This document shows, in pieces, positions 23,644-34,284 of a stretch of DNA of 64,000 bases. A program made the position numbers and the translations under genes. The DNA comes from Phocoena phocoena (lineage: Eukaryota > Chordata > Mammalia > Artiodactyla > Phocoenidae): positions 46,974,522 through 47,038,521 of the forward strand of contig NC_089232.1 of NCBI RefSeq assembly GCF_963924675.1, given 5' to 3'. The number at the start of each line of letters is the position of its first letter. The first letter of the stretch is position 1. Under the pieces are notes generated by a model that saw only the letters and a program-made list of their open reading frames with translations, made no database searches and was not told the origin of the DNA.

Positions 23644-26600
23644 ATGGTCATAGGAACAGACATATCAATTGCCTTAAACATTACCTTAAATGTAAATGGA
23701 TTAAATGCTCCAACCAAAACACAAAGGCTTGCTGAATGGATACAAAAACAAGACCGACATATATGCTGTCTACAAGAGATCCACTCCAGACCTAGGGACA
23801 CATACAGAATGAAAGTGAGGGGATGGAAAAGGTAGTCCATGAAAATGGAAATCAAAAGAAAGCTGGAGTAGCAATTCTCAGATCAGACAAAATAGACTTT
23901 AAAGCAGACTATTACAAGAGACAAAGAAGGTCACTACATAATGATCAAGGGATCAATCCAAGAAGAAGATGTAACAATTATAAATATATAGTCACCCAAC
24001 ACAGGAGCACCTCAATACATAAGGCAACTGCTAACAGCTATAAAAGAGGAAATCGACAGTAACAAAATAATAGTGGGGGATGTTAACACCTCACTTACAC
24101 CAATGGACAGATCATCCAAAATGAAAATAAATAAGGAAACAAAAGCTCTAAATAGACTAGATAGATTTAATTGATATTTATAGGACATTCCATTCCAAAA
24201 CAGATTACACTTTATTCTCAAGTGTGCCCGGAATGTTCTCTAGGATAGATCACATCTTGGGTCAAAAATCAAGCCACAGTAGATTTAAGAAAATTGAATT
24301 CATATCAAGCATCTTTTCTGACCACATCGCTATGAGATTAGAAATGAATTACAGGGAACAAAATGCAAAAATCACAAACACATGGAGGCTAAACAATATG
24401 TTACTAAATAACCAAGAGATCAATGAAGAAATCAAAGAGGATCAAAAAATACCTAGAGACAAATGACAATGAAAATATGATGATCCAAAACCTATGGGAT
24501 GCAGCAAAATCCGATCTAAGAGGGAAGTTTATAGCTATACAAGCTTACCTCAAGAAACAAGAAAAATCTCAAATAAACAATCTAACCATACACCTAAAGA
24601 AACTAGAGAAAGAAGAACAAACAAAACCCAAAGTTAGCAGAAGGAAAGAAATTGTAAAGATCAGCACAGAAATAAATGAAATAGAAACAAAGAAAACAAT
24701 AACAAAGATCAATAAAACGAAAAGATGGTTCTTTGAGAAGATAAACAAAATTGATAAATCATTAGCCAGACTCATCAAAAAAAAAGAGGGAGAGAACTCA
24801 AATTAATAAAATTAGAAATGAAAAAGGAGAAGTTACAACAGACACTGCAGAAATACAAAGCATCCAAAGAGACTACTATAAGCAACTCTATGCCAATAAA
24901 ATGGACAACTTGAAATAAATGGACAAATTATTAGAAAGGCATAACCTTCCAAGACTGAACCAGGAAGAAATAGAAAATATGAACAGACCAATCACAAGTA
25001 ATGAAATTGAAACTGTGATTAAAAGTTTTCCAACAAACAAAAGTCCAGGACCAGAGGGCGTCACAGGTGAATTCTATCAAACATTTAGAGAAGAGCTAAC
25101 ACCCATCCTTCTCAAACTCTTCCAAATAATTGCAGAGGAAGGAACACTCCCAAACTCATTCTATGACGCCACGATCACCCTGATACCAAAACCAGACAAA
25201 GATACTACAAAAAAAGAAAATTACAGACCAATATCACTGATGAACGTAGATGCAAAAATCCTCACCAAAATACAAGCAAACAGAATCCAACAACACATTA
25301 AACGGATCATACACCATGATCAAGTGGGATTTATCCCAGGGATGTAAGGAGTCTTCAATATACGCAAATCAATCAATGTGATACACCATATTAACAAATT
25401 GAAGAATAAAAACCATATGATGATCTCCATAGATGCAGAAAAACCTTTGTCAAAATTCAACACCCATTTATGATAAAAACTCTCCATAAAGTGAGCATAG
25501 AGGGAACCTACCTCAACATAATAAAGGCCATATATGACAAACCCACAGCAAACATCATTCTCAATGGTGAAACACTGAAAGCATTTCCTCCAGGATCAGG
25601 AAGTAGAAAAGAATGTCCCCTCTCACCAGTATTATTCAACATAGTTTTGGAAGTCCTAGCCAAGGCAATCAGGGAAGAAAAAGAAATAAAAGGAATAAAT
25701 TGGAAAAGAAGAAGTAAAACTGTCACTGTTTGCAGATGACATGATACTATACATAGAGAATCCTAAAAATGCCACCAGAAAACTACTAGAGCTAATCAAT
25801 GAATTTGGTAAAGCTGCAGGATACAAATTTAACGCACAGAAATCTCTTGCATTCCTATACACTAATGATGAAAAATCTTAAAGAGAAATTAAGGAAACAC
25901 TCCCATTTACCACTGCAACAAAACGAATAAAGTACCTAGGAATAAACCTACCTAGGGAGACAAAAGACCTGTATGCAGAAAACTATGACACTGATGAAAG
26001 AAATTAAAGATGATACCAACAGATGGAGAGATATACCATGTTCTTGGACTGAAGAATCAGCGTTGTGAAAATGACTATACTAGTCAAAACAATCAACAGA
26101 TTCAATGCAATCCCTATCAAATTACCAATGGCGTTTTTTACAGAACTAGAACAAAAAAATCTTAAAATTTGTATGGAGACACAAGAGACCCTGAATTAGC
26201 CAAAGCAGTCTTGAGGGATAAAAATGGAGTTGGAGGACTCAGACTCCCTGATTTCAGACTATACTACAAAGCTACAGTAATCAAGACAATACGGTACTGG
26301 CACAAAAACAGAAATATAGATCAATGGAACAGGATAGAAAGCCCAGAGATAAACCCACACACCTATGGTCAACTAATCTACGACTAAGGAGGCAAGGATA
26401 TACAATGGAGAAAAGACAGCCTCTTCAATAAGTGGTACTGGGAAAACTGGACAGCTACATGTAAAAGAATGAAATTAGAACACTCCCTAACACTACACAC
26501 AAAAATAAACTCAAAATGGATTAGAAACCTAAATGTAAGACCGGGCACTATAAAACTCTTAGAGGAAAACATAGGAAGAACACTCTTTGACATAAATCAC

Positions 26601-27453
26601 AACAAGATCTTTTTTGATCCACCTCCTAAAGTAATGGAAATAAAAACAAAACTAAACAAATGGGACCTAATGAAACTTCAAAGCTTTTGCACAGCAAAGG
26701 AAACCATAAACAAGACAAAAAGACAACCCTCAGAATGGAAGAAAATATTTGCTAATGAATCAACGGACAAAGGATTAATCTCCAAAATACATAAACAGCT
26801 CATGCAGCTCAATACTAAAGAAACCAACAACCCAATCCAAAAATGGGCAGAAGACTTAAATAGACATTTCTCCAATGAAGACATACAGATGTCCAAGAAG
26901 CACATGCAAACCTGCTCAACACCACTAATTATTAGAGAAATAAAAATCAAAACTACAATGAGATATCACCTCACACCAGTTAGAATGGGCATCATCAGAA
27001 AATCTGCAAACAACAAACGCTGGAGAGGGTGTGGAGGAAAGGGAACCCTCTTGCACTGTTGGTGGGAATGTAAATTGATACAGCCACTATGGAGAACAGT
27101 ATGGAGGTTCCTTAAAAAACTAAAAATAGAATTACCAGGTGATCCAGCAATCCCACTGTTGGGCACATATCCAGAGAAAACCATAATTCAAAAAGACACA
27201 TGAACCCCAATGTTCACTGCAGAACTATTTACAATAGCCAGGTCATGGAAGCAACCTAAACGCCCATCGACAGACGAATGGATAAAGAAGTTTTGGTACA
27301 TATATACAATGGAATATTACTCAGCCATAAAAAGGAACGAAATATGGGTAATTTGTTGAGACGTGGATGGATCTAGAGACTGTCATACAGAGTGAAGTAA
27401 GTCAGAAAGAGAAAAACAAATATCGTATATTAACACATGTATGTGGAACCTAG
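23644..27453 (+). pseudogene. L1-B ORF2, multiple frameshifts
   Basis: L1 ORF2: endonuclease, reverse transcriptase and Cys-rich domains. It starts MVIGTDISIALNITLNVNG and stops after 63 codons (TAG near 23833). The endonuclease motif reads CCLQEIHSRPRDTY. Long open pieces follow: 24423-24806 (linker, Lys-rich); 24919-25347, with [14 protein letters not shown] and [18 protein letters not shown], typical of the L1 reverse transcriptase fingers and palm; 25470-25739, with [20 protein letters not shown]; then FADD coded by ttt gca gat gac near 25729-25740 in another frame; and 26469-27203, 244 codons of the C-terminal part with [15 protein letters not shown]. The family stop is TAG 27451-27453. 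All segments are present; the decay is by point changes and small indels. Confidence 0.9.
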
Positions 27454-27580
27454 AAAAATGGTACAGATGAACCGGTTTGCAGGGCAGAAGTTGGAACACA
27501 GATGTAGAGAACAAACGTATGGACACCAAGGAGGGAAAACTGCTGGGTGGTGGGGGAGAAAAAAAAGAGTTCCCCCAAGA

Positions 27581-28015
27581 AACAGCCTCAGTAAATTATA
27601 CCATAGGAGAGTTTAGGGTTGGCAAGCCTCATATATCTTTTCCTAAATTAAAACAGATTTTTAACCCTTTACTCTTGGGCATACAAGCAAGTATTACCAG
27701 AGTTGAAAACATGAATAAACATAAAGCAACTTGATGGAAACAGAGATTGAACAGACAAGCATATTTCTAAAATGAAAATTATTATTAATAGCCTCTGAAA
27801 GAAAAGTAACATTTTAAATAAAAAATGATTTTTTAAGAAAAAGGAGTATTGAAAATTAAAAATACTACAGCATAATTAAGCAACTGATTAGAAACAAAGT
27901 TAAAGAAAGTAGGGAAAAAAGAATATATTTGGGGAAAGATAACAAATAATGAGATAAGGCAATAAATAGATAAGGCCAGGAGGTCCAATGTCTAAATAGT
28001 AGGAGTTTTAAAAGA
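27581..28015. other. Unannotated AT-rich DNA
   Basis: No gene or classifiable repeat seen. Confidence 0.5.
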
Positions 28016-28025
28016 GGTAACAGAG

Positions 28026-28371
28026 GGCTTCCTTGGTGGCGCAGTGGTTAAGAATCTGCCTGCCAATGCAGGGGACTTGGGTTCGAGCCCTGGTCCGGGA
28101 GGATCCCACATGCCGTGGAGCAGCTAAGTCCATGTGCCACAACTACTGAGCCTGCGCTCTGGAGCCTGTGAGCCACAACTACTGAAAGCTGCGTACCTAG
28201 AGCCCATGCTCTGCAACAGGAGAAGCCACCACAGTGAGAAGCCTGCGCACCACAACGAAGAGTAGCCCCTGCTTGCTGCAAATGGGGAAAGCCTGCATGC
28301 AGCAACGAAGACCCAACACAGCCAAAAATAAATTTATATATAAAATAAAACTATCTGTTAAAAAAAAAAGT
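28026..28371 (+). mobile_element. CHR-1-like SINE
   Basis: Begins ggcttccttggtggcgcagt, has a good B-box (gggttcgagccctggtcc), about two acaactactga units, and an A-rich tail. A 10-bp duplication, ggtaacagag, is at 28016-28025 and 28372-28381. Confidence 0.9.
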
Positions 28372-28439
28372 GGTAACAGAGCAAATGCAAGGTACAAAGC
28401 AAGGTACAAGAAATAACCTAAGAACTTTTCAGAACTAAA

Positions 28440-28780
28440 GAATGTGGATTTTTATTTTGAAAGGTGCCAGTGATTGCCTAGCACATTGTATGGAATAACC
28501 TTATCCCAAAGTACAGCATTGTAAAATTTTAAAACACAGGGGATAAACAGAAAAACAAGCTTCCAGAAATAAAAGAATGTGCAGGTGGCATACATAGGTT
28601 TAGGAATAAGGATGTTTTTGTATTTCTCAACATTACTACAGAACTTGGAGGTCAATGGAGTAATACCTTCAAAATTCTGAAGGATAATGATTTCCTACTT
28701 AGAATTTTGTACCAATCAAATGTGAAGTTAGAGTATAATTTTTTCTCAGAATGTATCAATAAAGTTACTTTTTTTCAGAA
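28440..28780 (+). mobile_element. Possible ancient L1/HAL1 ORF1 fragment
   Basis: The stretch caaaattctgaaggataatg, then tgatttcctacttagaattt, resembles the C-terminal ORF1 region of old L1 or HAL1 elements. The match is partial and the ends are undefined. Confidence 0.4.
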
Positions 28781-28849
28781 GCTACTTGATGTTGTGCTCT
28801 ACCGAAATGAGGAAGTAAACCATGTGAAAGCGAGACACCTTCATGGTAT

Positions 28850-29215
28850 CATACAGAACACATACATGGCCCTAAAAAATTCTCTGTGCTCTACCTTTTA
28901 ATTTCCTCAGGCTCACCCCAACCCATGGCAACCACTGATCTTTTTACTGTGTCCACAGCTTTGCCTTTCACATAATGTCATACAGTTGGTATCATGAGGT
29001 ATGTAATGTTTTCAGGTTGGCTTCTTTTACTTAGTAACATGCATTTATGTTTCCTCCATGTCTTTTCATGTCTTGATAGCTCAATTCTTTTTAGCACTGA
29101 AAAGTATTCCATTGTCTGGATGGACCACAGTTTATTTACCCATTCACTTACTGAAGGACATCTTTTTTGCTTCCAAGTTTCAGCAAGTTTGAATAAATGT
29201 CCACGTGATCTGTGG
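28850..29215 (-). mobile_element. Ancient L1 3' end, antisense
   Basis: Contains catggcaaccactgatcttt, cttttcatgtcttgatagct and tattccattgtctggatgga, the antisense of an L1M-type 3' end. The fragment at 58395-59515 belongs to a similar class. Confidence 0.7.
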
Positions 29216-29219
29216 TGAG

Positions 29220-29512
29220 GCCCCTTTTTCATTTCTGTGTCCTCTCTCATGTGTTTTTAGTTAGCTTGACTAAGTCTTCAGTTTTATCAATCTTTTCAAA
29301 TAATCTTTCAAAATAACCAAAAACTGATCTTTCAAATAACCAGGTTTTGTTTTCATTTATTTTTTTTTGTATTGCTTTCCTGTTTTCAATTTTATTGATT
29401 TCTGTTCTAAGTCTTACTATTTCTTTTCTTTTGCTTACTTTGGATTTAATTTTCTCTGCTTCTTCTAGTTTCCTAATGTGGACACTTAGATTATTGATTT
29501 TAGATCTACTTT

Positions 29513-29563
<51 letters not shown>

Positions 29564-29660
29564 GCTATAAATTTCTCTCTAAACACTGCTTTTGCTGCAT
29601 CCCAGAAATGCTGTGTTTTCATTCTAATCATAGATGTTTTAAATTCCCAGTCTGATAATT
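29220..29660 (-). mobile_element. Ancient L1 ORF2 linker region, antisense
   Basis: ttctgttctaagtcttacta and ctgcttttgctgcatcccag are antisense of the region between endonuclease and reverse transcriptase in old L1s. An (AT)n run sits in it. Confidence 0.6.
29517..29558. repeat. Pure (AT)n microsatellite, 21 units
   Basis: Uninterrupted at repeat of 42 bases inside the L1 fragment; length is likely variable. Confidence 0.95.
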
Positions 29661-30084
29661 CCAGCATCCTTGCCATGTCTAGTTCTGATGTTTGTTCTGA
29701 CTCTTCAAACCGTGTTTTTTGCCTTTTGGTATGGCTTGTGATTTTTTTCTTCCTGATAGCTGGGCATAATATATCAGGTAAAAGGAACTGCTATAAATCA
29801 GCCTTAGTAACGTGGTGGTGAGATGTGGAGGGGGGAGAAGCTTTCTATAGTTCTATGACTAGTCTCAGTCTTTTAGTGAACCTACACTTCTGGACTGTGA
29901 CCCTCACAAATGTTTCTCAATTTTTTTCTCCTCCCTTAGTTGGGACAGTATGTCTAGAATGGGCTGGAGTTGGGTATTTCCCTTTCCCCAGGTCAGTCAG
30001 GCTCTTATAATACCCCAGCAGGGGTATTAGGCTCTTGCTAACTAGTTTCCCCTGGGGGCAGTCCCTGTTAAGAAGAACATAGTA
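29661..30084 (-). other. Probable ancient L1 or other repeat, unresolved
   Basis: ttttgccttttggtatggct, then ggtaaaaggaactgctataa, has the feel of a dispersed repeat I have seen in antisense L1M contexts. I cannot place it. No open frame has meaning. The sequence seems to continue past the MITE at 30085 up to about 30719. Confidence 0.3.
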
Positions 30085-30300
30085 CAGTTGACCCTTGAGC
30101 AATGATGGGGTTAGGAGTGTCAACTCCAAAATCCTGAAAATCCATATATAACTTTACAGTCAGCCCTCCATATCTGTGGTTCTGCAACCACAAATTCTAC
30201 CAACTATGGATTGTGTAGTACTGTAGTATGCATTTATTGAAGGAAGTGCAAGATAAGTGGACCTGTGTAGTTCAAACCTGTGTTGTTGAAGGGTCAACTG
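30085..30300. mobile_element. MER8-like MITE (Tigger/pogo family)
   Basis: A 216-bp non-autonomous DNA transposon. The ends are inverted copies: cagttgacccttgagcaa at the left and gttgaagggtcaactg at the right. TA flanks both sides (30083-30084 and 30301-30302), the target choice of pogo/Tigger elements. The inside includes cagtcagccctccatatctg and a short palindromic middle. It encodes nothing. Confidence 0.88.
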
Positions 30301-30719
30301 TACTTTAAAGTGTTTCAAAATTATTCCTTTTTCTCTCTCCCTAACATAAGCAGGAGGGGATTTTTCTCTGATATTTACTATGGCAACCTGGTTAAGCTCC
30401 TGGACGTAAAATGCACAATGTTGTTTGGTTCCCCTTTACGGCTGGGTTCCCCCAGAATTTTTAAGTCAGTTGTCCACATTGAGACTCCAGGAATTCCTCC
30501 ATTACAATTCAGGTTTTCCTACCATAGTATTGATTCCCTTAACAGTTTCTGCTTGTAAATCTGGGCTCCAGTAGCCCATACACAAACAATTTGCCCCGTG
30601 TTCTCTCCTAGCAGATGCAAGAAGAGTTGGTGACTATTCAGTCTTTCAAGCTCCTAATATAGAGAAAAGGAAACACTGTTGGGTAGTTTTTGATGTTTCT
30701 TTCTGCATTCTAATAGAGA

Positions 30720-31790
30720 TTGTTTTGTTTAAAGCTTTCTTTCTTTACTGGAACCAATTTTAGTAAATATTTTGTTCTAGGAAATTATCTATTTCATCTA
30801 GTTTTCAAATATGAATGTTCAAAATGTCCCTTAGACATTATTTTCTCAAAATGTCCCTTATTTTCTCTATTTGTCACATTTTTCTTGTTATTTCTTCTTT
30901 TGTACAACTTTATTTCCTTTTTTCTTTAGGATTATGTTAATTAGGTTGCAATTAGTATTATTTTGTTTTTATTACTAATTTCTGGTTAATCTTTACTGCC
31001 TTTCTTCTTTCCTTTGTCTTTCTTTTGGTTTGTCATTTATTTATTTTCTTCTGTAGTTTTTCAGCTCATCATTTGATTTATTTTTTCTGAAACTTTTTTT
31101 TTATGTAGGTACATATTTGAGGCTATAAGTTTTTTGCTTTTCACTGTTTTATTAATATCCACAAGATACTGTATTTTCATAATCCATATTTTAAATGAAT
31201 TCTGTAGTTTTAGTTTTATATTTTCTCCTGCAGATAAGTTTTTTTTATGAAAGGTTTTCCTACTCCTCTAATATGAAAGTAATTTTGAGTTTTATTTTGG
31301 TTATAATAAATAAATAAATGTTGTTTACATTAATTCTACTTTGCAAAAGCTATTGGGAATTTTTTAAAAGGAAAACATGAAAATTCTTAGGAATATTCCA
31401 GGTATGTTTGAAAAGACTGTATATTCTCTAAATTTTAACATATGCTTAGAAGATCTACTTACTGATTATGCTGTTTAGTGCTTAAATATCTTTACTTATT
31501 CTTTATCCAATTGATCAATTTTGGACTGAAAGTGGTGTAAAACATTCTAGTCCTATCACTGTTTCTTGGTCTATTTCTCCTTCTACTTCCTGTATTCTCT
31601 GCTCTTTGAGGGTGCTTTTGGTGCAAAGATATAAAAAATTCTTATATTATCATTGTGATTTTAGTCTTTAGCATTATGAAGTGTTCATCTTTTCTTTTTA
31701 ATATTTATTTTTCCTTAATTCTTCCTTGTGTGATGGATATGGGCTTACACTGGTTTGATATTATTCTCCCCATCTCTTTATTATTTCCAT
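30720..31790 (-). mobile_element. Ancient L1 ORF2 5' region, antisense
   Basis: AT-rich, decayed sequence with antisense L1M character, for example ttcttctgtagtttttcagc and tgtgatggatatgggcttac. The match is diffuse and the ends uncertain. Confidence 0.45.
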
Positions 31791-32770
31791 TTTTTTAAAG
31801 TAAAATTTAAATAGCATAAAATTCACCTTAATTATTATAGAGTTCTACTAATTTTGGTAAATGCATACTGTCATGCAACTGCCATCACAATCAAGGCGTT
31901 GAACAATTTTATTACCTCTGAAATATTCCCTCATGTCTTTCTGTAATTCAACCATCCCATGACCTCTAGCTCTTAGAAACCACTGATGTGGTTTCTGATT
32001 ATATATTTGCCTTTTTTGGAATGTTATAAAAGTGGACTCATCTGGTATGTAACCTATTGAGTCTGGCTTCTTTCATTTAGTACAGAGGTCGGCAAACATT
32101 TTCTGTAAAGGGCCAAATAGTAAATATTTTCAGTTGAATGAGAAATACGGGCTCTGTTGGTCTCTGTTACAACTACTAAAATCTATCAGTGTAGCTTGAA
32201 GCAGACGTAGACAATAGGCAAATGAATGGGGTGGCCAGATTCGGGTCCCAGCAGGACAGATCTAGCCTATGGATCATAATTTGCCAAATCCTGATGACTA
32301 TAATGCATTTAAAATCCATCCATGTTGTTGTATATTTCAATGGTTTATTTTTTATTGTGAGTAATAATCATTATATAGATGTACCAAAGTTTTCTTTTTC
32401 AATATCCACCAAATATATGAACATTTGGGATTTCTAAGTTATTGGTGATTGTGAGTCAAGCCACACTAAACACTCTTATAGAGGTTTTAGGTGAGCATAT
32501 TTTTATTTTCCTTGCATAAATACCTAGGATTGATGTTACTGAATCACATGGTAAGTAAAAACTTAATAAGAAATTGTCAAATTATTTCTTTCTATATCAT
32601 GTTGCATTCCTACCACCTTTGTATAAGATAACAAATTGTTCTGTAACCTTGTCAGCACTTGGAATGGTCAACTGTTCATATTTTTAGCAAGCCTAGTCAA
32701 TACTGTAGTGATATATTATTGTTGATTTTAATTTGCTTTACCTAATGCCTAATGATGTTGAGTCTCTGTC
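31791..32770 (-). mobile_element. Ancient L1 3' end, antisense, with nested MER20
   Basis: gcaactgccatcacaatcaa, ctggcttctttcatttagta, ccatccatgttgttgtatat and ttccttgcataaatacctag give the antisense order of an old L1 3' end. It is continuous on either side of the MER20-like element at 32083-32293. Confidence 0.68.
32083..32293 (+). mobile_element. MER20-like MITE (hAT-Charlie)
   Basis: Starts cagaggtcggcaaacatttt and ends near ataatttgccaaatcctg, giving hAT-type imperfect inverted ends. The interior tctgtaaagggccaaatagt is diagnostic of MER20. Non-coding; inserted in the antisense L1. Confidence 0.85.
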
Positions 32771-33302
32771 ATATACTTATTTGCTGTTTATTTTCTTTTT
32801 TGAATTATCTGTCCAAAATATTTGACATTTTCATTGGGTTGCTTTCCAAGTTTTAAATGTTCTTTCATTATAATTTATAATATTCATTATCTTCCATTGT
32901 TTTGATTTTATTTTTCATATGCTCTTAAAATACATATGATAAATCTTTGATATCTTTTCTATCTCACTTTTTTCTTTTCCTTTTTTCCTCTTTTTCTTTT
33001 CTTGGCAGTATTTATTCTTTTTTGAGAGCTCTCTATTGTGTTTTTCATTGAATTTATTCTCATTTGCTACTCTGATATATATATATATATTTAAATATGT
33101 ATTTATATATTTTTGTACTTATATATATTTATGATTTTTGAGGTGAATTTATGTTCTACCTCTGTGTTTTTCCTAGGCTTAGTTAATTCTTATTTCCCAT
33201 GTCAATTCTGTAGCACATTTACATTCTGAGCTTTTTAATGTCTAAATCAAGGAATGTTTTAATACCTGCAAAAGTTTTTAAGGACATTAAATCAATCTAG
33301 GG
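32771..33302. other. Unannotated, very AT-rich DNA
   Basis: T-rich with a short (TA)n run near 33078-33120. Possibly more decayed L1; nothing I can support. Confidence 0.45.
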
Positions 33303-34284
33303 CAGGGATTGGAAAACTATGGTCTGTGAGCCAATTTAGCTTACAACTTGTTTTGGGTTTTTTGTTTGTTTTTTGTTGATGTTGTCGTTAGCTTACAACC
33401 TGTTTTGGATCACCCATGAGCTTAGAATGTCTGTTATATGTTTGAAAGGTGGTAAAACAAAACAAAGAAGAATATTCTACAGCAGAGGTCCCCAATCCCT
33501 GGGCCACAGACTGGTACCGGTCTGTGGCCTGTTAGGAACTGGGCCTCACAGCAGGAGGTGAGCTGCAGGTGAGCTAAGCTCCATCTGTATTTACAGCTGC
33601 CCCTATCCCTCACATTACTGAGCTCCGCCTCCTGTCAGATCAGTGGTGGCATTAGACGCTCATAGGAGTGTGAACCCTACTGTGAACTGTGCATACGAGG
33701 GATCTAGGTTACGTGCTCCTTATGAGAATCTAATGCCTGATGATCTGAGGTGGAGCTGAGGTGCTGATGCTAGCACTGGGGAGCGGCTGCAAATACAGAT
33801 AATCATTACCAGAGACGTTTGACTGCAGAGAGACCATAATAAATCAATTGCTTGCAGACTCATATAAAAACCCTATCAGTGAGCGGCAAGTGACAATTAA
33901 GCTGCATCTCACGGAGTAGACTGGACATAAGCAACACACTTTGGGTGTCACTGTCTCCCATCAGACCCCAGATGGGACCATCTAGTTGCCGGAAAACAAG
34001 CTCAGGGCTCCCACTGATTCTGCGTTATGGTGAGTTGTATAATTATTTCATTATATATTACAATGTAATAATAATAGAAATAAAGTGCACAATAAATGTA
34101 ATGTACTTGAATCATCCCAAACCATCCCCCCACCTCCAGTCTGTGGAAAAATTTTCTTCCATGAAACCAGTCCCTGGGGCCAAAAAGATTTGGGACCACT
34201 GTTCTATAGAGACTGTATGTGGCCCACAAAGTCTAAAATGTTTACTCTCCTACCTTTTATAAAAAAAGAGTTTGCCAGTCTCTG
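33303..34284. mobile_element. Outer hAT MITE (MER20B/Charlie-like), interrupted
   Basis: The left part starts cagggattggaaaactatgg. The right part (34210-34284) reads gactgtatgtggcccacaaa and ends gtttgccagtctctg, an inverted match to the start. The middle holds a second hAT element (33483-34201). A local duplication of tagcttacaac-g/ctgtttt occurs inside the left part (about 33339-33405). Confidence 0.65.
33483..34201. mobile_element. Inner hAT element, MER1/Charlie3-like, 719 bp
   Basis: Ends are inverted: cagaggtccccaatccctgg at the left and gatttgggaccactg at the right. An 8-bp target duplication with one mismatch flanks it: ttctacag (33475-33482) and ttctatag (34202-34209). The interior includes ctggtaccggtctgtggcct and, symmetrically placed, two related blocks around gagaatctaatgcctgatga. 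It is longer than common MER1 copies, and no transposase frame is visible. Non-autonomous, probably once moved by a Charlie transposase. Confidence 0.85.

Larger units (their letters stand above)
22613..27564 (+). mobile_element. L1-B: near-complete L1 ending early in its 3' UTR
   Basis: A 4.95-kb L1 in sense orientation, 5'-truncated just upstream of ORF1 and flanked by a perfect 16-bp duplication (22597-22612 and 27565-27580). ORF1 is at 22680-23585 and ORF2 at 23644-27453. The 3' UTR stops about 110 bases after ORF2, at a G-rich patch followed by only seven or eight A residues, where L1-A and L1-D continue for about 250-300 bases more. Both ORFs carry stops and shifts. It is the best template in the window for judging deletions in the other L1 copies. 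Confidence 0.93.
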
